Source: Physella acuta
Taxonomy: Eukaryota > Mollusca > Gastropoda > Physidae
Length of the DNA: 64,000 nt
Direction: 5' to 3'
Assembly (NCBI RefSeq): GCF_028476545.1
Contig: NW_026731917.1
Span: 525,001-589,000, forward strand
Shown here: positions 43,501-64,000 of the stretch, in pieces
How the letters are laid out: the number at the start of each line of letters is the position of its first letter
Numbering within the stretch: position 1 is the stretch's first letter
Program-made: the position numbers and the translations under genes
The notes under the pieces: generated by a model
Told to the model about the DNA's origin: nothing
Databases searched by the model: none
What the model saw: the letters and a program-made list of their open reading frames with translations, nothing else

Positions 43501-45853
43501 AGCAGCGAATGGGATCACTATTCATAAGCAAGTAATGAGAAATGACATTAAAATGGCAGCTAAGATCATCCAAATCTTGGATAAAAAGTATAAACTTTGG
43601 AATGATCCAGAAGAAGAAAAGAAAGATGATGAAAAAGAGGTTGGTGTGTTACTGCAAGCATTTGAATAGAGGGATAACCATAGATTTATACTCAGAGATA
43701 TATTGTTCTTAGCCAATATAAATTACTGTAATTGTTCTTTCACAGCAAGAGTTTGGGTTTGTCTCTAAAAACCCTGTGCTGAAAAATATTACAGATTTTC
43801 TTGTAGAAGAAGGCAGCTTTGAAGAAGATGAACTTATGGGTAAGTTGCCACAAGACCAAAGTTTTTTGTTTATTTTGACACCAATTGAATGTAATGCTGT
43901 TAATTTGTTGACCATAGTTAAAAATTTAAAAAGGTTTTATTTTTTAAATTTTGTTAGGTGGCTCAGATGAGGACAAAAAAGATGTAAACCCTGAAATCTG
44001 TGTGGAGAAAGATGAATCATTAGCACAGGTATAAAAAAATGTGACATAAAATGTACAAAGTTTGTATTTATGAAATGGATGTTTGTTTTATTCTGCTTGT
44101 AACCATCTCTTGACCAGGCTGTGGATCGCATGGTTTTGTATTTGAGGCTGGTCCATTCCATTGACTACTATAGTGCTAATGAATACCCTAACGAGGATGA
44201 AATGCCCCATAGATGTGGTATAATGCATGCTAGAGGAACACCACCAGGACCTACTGCAAAGTTAACACAGAATGATGGTGAGATTTCAAAATGTTTCCAA
44301 TTTCACTTGTGTGTTAACTTTTTTAATATATTTAGAACTGTGTGATAATACTGATTTAAAAAACTATTTCAGTGAATGAATGGATGAGCAGTTTTGAGAA
44401 GAAACTAAAACCTTTTCTTGAGGCTTCCCAACAAATTCCTGATACAGATGCCACCCAGCTGGGCAAGAAAGATCCAGATTTATATCCTTGGTTTTCTCTT
44501 ATAAAGTCATAGTTTTAGTTTATACTTGATTACAAGTTAATTTTAAGAATACTTGGAAGTTAATAAAATACTAAGCATGTTGATAGTAATTTTACTTTGT
44601 AAGTATCTTAAGGTTTTGAATGCTAAACATGTTGACCTTAACTTTATGTACAGAAGTAGAAAAGTTTGTTCAAGCCAATACTCAGGAGTTGTCTAAAGAC
44701 AAATGGCTTTGTCCGCTGTCTGGTAAGAAATTCAAAGGACCAGACTTTGTTAGGAAACACATTTTCAACAAGCACCAGGAGAAAATTGATGAGGTTAAGC
44801 AAGAGGTTCGTTCTTTTTATTGTCACTGTACTATTCCTAGATAGGCATATCATATATACAGTTAATGATTTAGATTTGGTCCACACAATTGCTATAGCTT
44901 ATGGTTAACTTTTAGGTCAAGTTCTTTAACAACTATCTTGTGGATCCTAAACGACCATCTTTACCTGAGCATCCAAGCAGCAGACCCAAACCACCACCAC
45001 CAGCCCCATCTCCCCAGCCTCAGGCTCCCGTAGCACAGCGCACAGATCCATTTGGCTACACTTCACCAGGTAGCATGGGTGGTTATGGAATGGCAAGACC
45101 CATGTATGGAGCTAATGGTGCTGGGGGTAAATTTTTTTCTTCACATTGATTTGATCCTTAATATTTTTTAATATCTATAATATTTTATAGGAAAATTTTG
45201 TCAGGTTTAAGAAATTTGTCTGAAATCTTCTGTTTTAATCAATAAAATGATTTAGTAAATATTGTATTAGAGAAAATATCAATTGGATTGAGGTAGCTTT
45301 ATTACAGGAAGATGATCTGTTATTTTTTTAATTTGAATAGCTAAATAATAAACAGATAACGTCAGTGATATCAACAAAAAATATTGTTTAAAAAAAGCCG
45401 CCTCCAATTACACGTTTTAAAATTCTTAAAAGAAATCAACAGTCATTGGACTGCTTTTACAATATCTCTATACTTGAATAATTCACATTACTATTAAAAT
45501 CAAATTCAATTTTAAGGCATTTTAAGTAGCTTTTCTTTTACTTTTTTATTTTTGAAACAATAATTAATAACTTTATTCAGAAATTGTCAAAAATGGTTAA
45601 CGATGATAAAAATATAAATAAACTTATATTTTCCTTAAATATGAAAATCTTTCATTTTTCAAAAAATACTTAGGTAAAAGTTCATATTTCAGCCTATCAG
45701 AGCCCTTTTACAGTCCGTGATAGTCGACCTTCCCCTGATACATTCAGGAGGGCAAATTTTGGCGGAGCAACAAGACCGTATCGTCGATCTGATCCTCGGC
45801 AGCTGATTCAGTATACAGATCTTGATGCTCCTGATGATGGAGATATTTTTTAA
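34541..45853 (+). CDS. SRRT: Serrate/ARS2 RNA effector protein, complete
   Basis: Twenty-two coding exons: 34541-34656, 35338-35358, 36055-36075, 37415-37726, 38004-38174, 39132-39301, 40550-40667, 41208-41252, 41852-41909, 42006-42104, 42193-42319 (or 42301), 42663-42731, 42887-43035, 43171-43311, 43445-43639, 43746-43839, 43959 or 43982-44028, 44118-44277, 44373-44481, 44652-44805, 44916-45126, 45693-45853; about 915 residues versus 876 in human. The protein starts [20 protein letters not shown] and has an RD/RE-rich N-terminus. The Ars2 N domain follows ([34 protein letters not shown]), then an acidic Lys/Glu linker and an RRM-like core ([15 protein letters not shown]). The C2H2-like finger is [20 protein letters not shown] plus KHIFNKH, followed by a Pro/Gly tail. 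It ends [17 protein letters not shown], the segment that in ARS2 contacts the cap-binding complex. ARS2 is a nuclear adaptor linking that complex to RNA export, decay and primary-miRNA processing. A 5' UTR acceptor lies at 34519/34520. Confidence 0.96.
37711..37965 (+). repeat. 59-bp tandem repeat spanning the SRRT exon 4 splice donor
   Basis: Three near-perfect units plus one or two decayed ones. Each contains the last bases of exon 4 (cgcagagatattgg) followed by the donor gttagtggg. Donor copies start at 37727, 37786 and 37845. The first is the one consistent with the protein. Confidence 0.92.
44482..44651 (+). other. U12-type AT-AC intron in SRRT
   Basis: The intron begins ATATCCTT exactly after codon position 2 of a Leu and ends ...TATGTAC. 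A branch-site match GACCTTAAC lies at 44634-44642, about 10 nt before the end. Splicing here gives KDPD-L-EVEKF, aligning without gaps to vertebrate ARS2 KDPEQEVEKF. The nearest GT donor would create a stop codon. Confidence 0.88.
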
Positions 45854-46177
45854 TGCTTTTGTACAAAAACATTTGTCATTTAAAAAAACAATACTACTTT
45901 CATTTCTTTTGTAATCTGACAAGTGAGGTTAAATGGTTTATTTGCCTGTATGTAATTCAATAGTCTTTGTAATCCAAACTTGTTTTATGTTCGAAAGGTA
46001 TAGTTTTCTGTACATTTTTAGCTTGTTGGTCTATATTTTTTCAACAAAGCAAAATACTTTTTGAGTAGTATGTTTTGTGTTAATAACTTTCAGGTGAGTG
46101 AGCTTAGTCTTAGTAGTATAAACATTCATTGTCTGCTGTATTCAATTTGCAGATGAGTCACATTGTTTTTATTTTTA

Positions 46178-46183
46178 AATAAA
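46178..46183 (+). terminator. Probable SRRT poly(A) signal
   Basis: AATAAA about 325 bp after the stop codon, followed by a GT- and T-rich stretch at 46205-46225. Confidence 0.6.
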
Positions 46184-46189
46184 AAATGT

Positions 46190-48756
46190 TTTAAAAACTG
46201 ATTGCATTTTGTTTACTTTTGTTTAGTGGAAGTCCAGCATTATGATCTCACAGATTATCCCCTAAAAGTATATTGATTGACTTAAAATATTCTTTGTCCA
46301 AAGCACACATTTAATCACACTAGATGCACCCACTCATAATTGTTTCCAAATTTCATTTCTGATCATGCAAGAATAGCTTTTAATTTAATCGTATATAAAT
46401 TGATAAAAATTCAAAACTTTAAACATAATGGAAATGTCAATATACAACACTAGGTTGAGTGGCCCCTGAAGGTTTGAACATTCACATCTTGCCAGTCTCT
46501 CCACTTGTGGTTTGCAAACTGTCAGTGCTTTTCCCCTAATAAACCAAAAATATTGGCTCTTGCCTATATTTTATAATTAGTCAAAAAATAGCTAATGATC
46601 TACATTTCTAAAAATCACTAGTCACTTTAAACTATCCAGAGACAAAAACTATGTATTCTTATAGCTGTATATGTAAAATTGCACCACTTCAAACACAAGT
46701 TGCAGCAGGGTGGTACATCTGCCATAAACTGACACATTACACCACAAGTCACCAGACTTTCAAGTTGTGATCCTTTGCTACAGAAACTTGAAACTCAATT
46801 TAAACTTATTTTACATCAAGACACCCCCCCCCCCCCCTAAAAAAAAGAAATTAAAATAAACCATAAGCAACCTATAGATTGGGAACCTGTTTTCTACACC
46901 ATTTGCAACAAACTTTTTCATCAGAATGAGGTGTTACGCTAGTTAGGTACTATTAATAACAAAAAAAACAACAAAAAAGAATTGATATTTTATTTTGCTC
47001 CCATGATTTAGCAGAATTATACATTAGTTAAGAAAAAATTAATATGCACACGTTCTATCATTACATCTCTCAGCTGGCTCTCAATATAATAAAAAACAAA
47101 GTTAAATAACCTAGTAGTAGTAAGTATTTACAAAATACATTTAATTTTTTATGTACAGCATCTAAAGATGTAATGATGAATTACAAAATGTTATAATGGT
47201 ATCTTGCGTACTAAATATAAAATGAATACTAATCTGTTTGTTAAATAATTAAACTATAAACATTGCTTTATGCTGATAAAAAATTGCATCAATAACTTTG
47301 TTGGTAAAGAAAAAAGCTACTAAATTTTTCATTCTTATTGAAATTATTTTGTTCAGGTTTTATGGCTAATACTACTTTACTGCCAGGATTTGTGTTGAAG
47401 ATCAGTAAAACAAATTTTATTTCAACTCTGCTGGCATAGTTATAATTATAAGAATTGAAATTATTACCAGCACTTTTAAAAAAAAAAAAAACCCCAGATG
47501 TTTCAGCACAGCTAAAGAGTTTTAAAAAATGTCAATGAAAGCTGCATAGCACTTTTTAAGATATGTAAGTTTGTAGCTCCCTAACAATAAAAAGACATTA
47601 GTAACATGAGGCTTTATGGTGCAACTAAATCAAAGATCACAATTGTATGAAGATGGAATTTATTTTACAATATATACAACAATATTTTATATAAATACAT
47701 CACAAAACATTATTTGCATTGCTATTTAACAGTAACTATGTACAATCATTTTTTTATATTAAATAACTATACATGGAAAAATTCTTTAATATTATGTTAT
47801 AGTTTTCATTCACCATGTTAGTTTGGTTTAAAAATGTTTTAGGCTTGTAATATTTGGGTAATAACTGGTACAGTTACTCAAATATTTTATTTTATAAATT
47901 ACCATTTAGGCAGTCATTCAATAAACTTAATTCTCACAGCATACTATCATTCTTTTATTTAGTCATTTGATATATTCATATACATCTTAGTTTTCACAGG
48001 CATACTATCATACTTTGTATTTAGTCATTTGATATATTCATATACATCTTAGTTTTCACATGCACGCTATCATACTTTCATATGATATATCAATATAGAT
48101 CTTCAATGCTACAAGCAAAAATATTTCTGATTTGTCTCCACCAAAGGCACATTTGAACTAATATACAGTATCACCTCCCCTGAGCACCACTGTATTTGAC
48201 ATTGATCTATGTACAAGTTATGGCATCTTCTGAAGTCTTACAAAAACATAAACAGTTTCATTTTGTCATGTAATCTGGTTGGGCAGCTATCTTAAATGTA
48301 TCCGCCTTACGGAATATTTAGCTTTCACTGCCAAGTGTGCAAATGTCTTTAGGTAAATTTAGCAATAGAAGTAACAGTCCTCAAAAAAATAGAGTGAAAT
48401 AAAAAAGCATTACACAGCAGATAGTATTTTTGACTAGCTTGAATAAAGAATTTTTCAGCACTAAATTGTTGATGAAGACTACTAAACTTTTGAAGTACAA
48501 GAAAAAAAAAACAACTACTGCATGAATAAATGTTAACAAATTACAAAAATAATGCTGCAAGTTAACAAATAACAGAACAAACATTTGTAGTATATATTAA
48601 AATTATAAAACATGATAATGTATACTATGAACAATAAATGCTGTCTACAGGCAGCTAGAGTTTACTGCTATTCAGTACATTTGTAATAAATATTTATATG
48701 TGGAACATGTTTGCTAACAAATCTACAACACTATGTCTAGGGTTCCATCACAAATG
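46190..48756. other. AT-rich stretch between convergent genes
   Basis: Probably mostly 3' UTR of the minus-strand protease. It contains many minus-strand AATAAA-like words, a C tract near 46825, and two or three copies of a gatatattcatatacatctta segment near 47970-48060 (tandem, about 65 bp apart). No other gene is seen. Confidence 0.5.
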
Positions 48757-61761
<13,005 letters not shown>

Positions 61762-61922
61762 CTAAAAGAAGAACAATAATTATATAAGACTTTTGTATTG
61801 GACATTTGTTTATAAAAATACATATATAATAAAAATTAAACTTTTCTTTCCATAACACATAAATTATATAGACCAATGCTTTTACTATGATTAGTAAAAA
61901 AAAAGATAATTTCTATAATAGA

Positions 61923-64000
61923 TTGACGACAGAAGCCTGTGGTTGTATATAACACATTTATTGGGTCTAACTACATCATGATGGTAAACACAGAGAGAAC
62001 GGAAGGAAGTACACAAGGGACATCACTCAAGATAACAATATTATAAATATAACTAATACAGAAGAGTGAGTTCCCTTGACCTCACAATTATTTCAATCTA
62101 TTACATCCCTTTACCCTTAGAACACAATAACACATCTCTCAATAGAACAATTGATAGTATCCTAAAATCACCAATTATATTGTAACATGAACACTATGGT
62201 AGATTACATCCTTACAAACAATGCACAATATGCTACAACATAATCAAAATACAAAACAATAATGTCAAAGTCCTTTTGACCTTTAGAATCATAGGTCTAA
62301 CTTATTTGGGACTTTGATTGTCCTGCTTGACCTTCTCAGTGGCTTTTGATTTGGTGACTCAAGATTCTGACCATCTGGATTCTCTATCTCAGGAGGTCTA
62401 GGATTTAAATCATTAACTCCAGAATTTACATTTTCTGACTCCAGACAACTTGGTTCACTCATATCAACAGAACTTGGTTGTGGAACAAACTGAGTTGGTG
62501 TGAACTGATCAGATTTGGTGGGATTGACAGATTCACACTTATTATCTGCACAAGTTATTTTTAACTTTATAAGGCACAGGTCCTGTACATTGAACAATTT
62601 GACCTGGTATCCATTTTTCCTTTCTCCCATAATTTCTTAGATGCACATTATCATTAACTGCAAATTCTCTTTCAATGGATGATTTGTCATGATTTAATGG
62701 AACTATTTTTGAATTGGCATCTGGAAGTATTATGCTGTTATTCAGATCCTTAATTGACATAGATTTCTTTGATTGATCAATTTTCTCAGGTAATCTGATA
62801 GTGCTTTCCTGGTAACCAAAAATACTGTTTAAAAGTAATATCCTGGACAATATCACTTTACAACTGTGATCCAGTATTTGAAGTGGGTGTATTAAATGGC
62901 AAAAATCTTTTTCTTCTTTTGATGTTACCCTTTTAGTTTCTGTAAGTGCTAATGATGTTAGCAAAGTTGTTTGATGATCACATTCCTTCTTACTAATGTA
63001 TTTGAAATTGCCATATCACCATAATCATTTATTAAGTTACAAATACTTTGTTTAGGTAATTCTGACTGATAATGGACTGCATCTTCTCCATCTTTTATAT
63101 TATCTTCACAAAGGTTTTTATTTCTTATTTAATATGGCTTTAAGTCATCATTCACAGACTCTTCAGGCCAACCATTCTTACAGTAATCATATACTTTTAT
63201 TAAGCACTCATCTTTTTGTGTTTCTCTTTTAATATCATTCACATTTATATTGGAGTTATCCATGATAGTGAAGAGAACAAATACATCTTCTGGTACATAG
63301 CTCAGGCTTTGGTTTTTTAAAGGTAATCTACTAAGGCTATCTGCACTATTCTCAGATCCAGGTTTGTATCTCAATTCATAATTGTATGCAGTTAGTGTGA
63401 TAGCCCATCTTTGAATTCTTGGTGAGGCATGCTCAGGTAGGGTTTTGTTTTCTCCAAATAAACCTAGCAATGGTTTATGATCTGTAAAGATGGTGAACTT
63501 CCTACCAAACAGAAACTTATGAAATTTCTTAACACCAAAAATGATGCCTAAGCCTTCCCTATCTAACTGAGAATAATTTTTCTCAGCCTGGTTCAAAGAT
63601 CTACTGGCAAAAGCAATGGGTCTGTCACCCTTCTCATCCATGTGGGACAAGACTGCTCCTACACCATCTGGTGAAGCATCACATGTTAATATAAGTCTTT
63701 TCCCTGGGTCATAGTGAGTTAGTAAGGTGTCAGTAGACAAAGCCTCTTTTGCTGTATTAAAAGCAGCTTCTTGTTGTTTACCCCAGTGCCAAGTTGCATT
63801 TTTCTGTAGCAGCTTGTACAGTGGTGATAGTTTACCAGACAGATTTCCCATGAACCTTGCATAATAATTTATCAAGCCCAAAAAAGCTCTTAGTTGTTGG
63901 GTATTTTCAGGTTTGGGTGCTTCTTTAATGGCTTTTGTTTTCTCAGGTTGAGGTCTGATACCTTGCTTGCTTAATATATAACCAAGAAAACTAATTTCTG
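61923..64000 (-). mobile_element. Ty3/gypsy-type LTR retrotransposon, broken, cut by the window edge (fossil)
   Basis: A minus-strand pol region at about 63129-64000 shows the end of reverse transcriptase (NYYARF) and RNase H (LTCDASPDGVGAVLSH, AFASRSLNQAEKNYSQ, FTDHKPLLGLFG). Further on (62289-62964) lies the C-terminal part of an integrase-type polyprotein (NDNVHLRNY, RRSSRTIKVP). A putative 3' LTR is about 61923-62187: TGTTACAA start, AATAAA near the end, finishing GTCGTCA. The family resembles the K02A2.6-like Ty3 group in invertebrates. The copy is broken in at least a few places. It lies about 160 bp upstream of the first visible protease exon. Confidence 0.85.

Overview
The window looks like nuclear DNA of a mollusc, most likely a heterobranch gastropod. 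This is an inference from intron-rich animal genes, an acetylcholine-binding-protein-like gene, a tRNA-derived SINE carrying a conserved 3' domain, and very heavy minisatellite and poly-G load. I could not test the species assignment. Almost all the open frames that pass through the tandem arrays (CHLCHK, ITPH, IHPS, WMDG, SYTLQ and similar) are repeat translations and not genes.

Four host genes are supported. (1) 758-6258, plus strand: the last four exons of a Cys-loop ligand-binding-domain protein that stops before the first membrane helix and ends in a short hydrophobic tail. (2) 25756-29228, minus strand: a complete six-exon NmrA-like NAD(P)-binding protein. (3) 34541-45853, plus strand: a complete Serrate/ARS2 (SRRT) gene in 22 coding exons, with two 21-nt microexons and one AT-AC (U12-type) intron. 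(4) 48757-61761, minus strand: the last 21 coding exons of a modular serine protease in which the peptidase domain lies N-terminal to alternating LDLa and MAM modules. SRRT and the protease converge, with about 2.9 kb between their stop codons.

The layout is: 1-6.3 kb, ligand-binding gene with a hAT element and several tandem arrays in its introns; 6.3-25.7 kb, gene-poor DNA built of minisatellites, SINE pieces, two Helitron-like elements, a paralogous repeat pair and a Harbinger-like MITE; 25.7-29.2 kb, NmrA-like gene; 29.3-34.1 kb, nested hAT MITEs, another TIR element, a tRNA-His-like sequence and a 102-bp-arm palindrome; 34.5-46.2 kb, SRRT; 46.2-48.7 kb, AT-rich probable 3' UTR; 48.7-61.8 kb, protease gene, with a different minisatellite in most of its larger introns, a probable solo LTR and a third Helitron-like copy; 61.9-64.0 kb, a broken Ty3/gypsy-type LTR element.

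The genes do not form a pathway. The strongest unusual signals are: tandem arrays that have copied a 5' splice donor together with the end of its exon (two genes independently); a pore-less Cys-loop protein; a protease with reversed module order and an atypical pocket and activation site; a U12 intron in SRRT; and three Helitron-like elements with a paralogous empty site.
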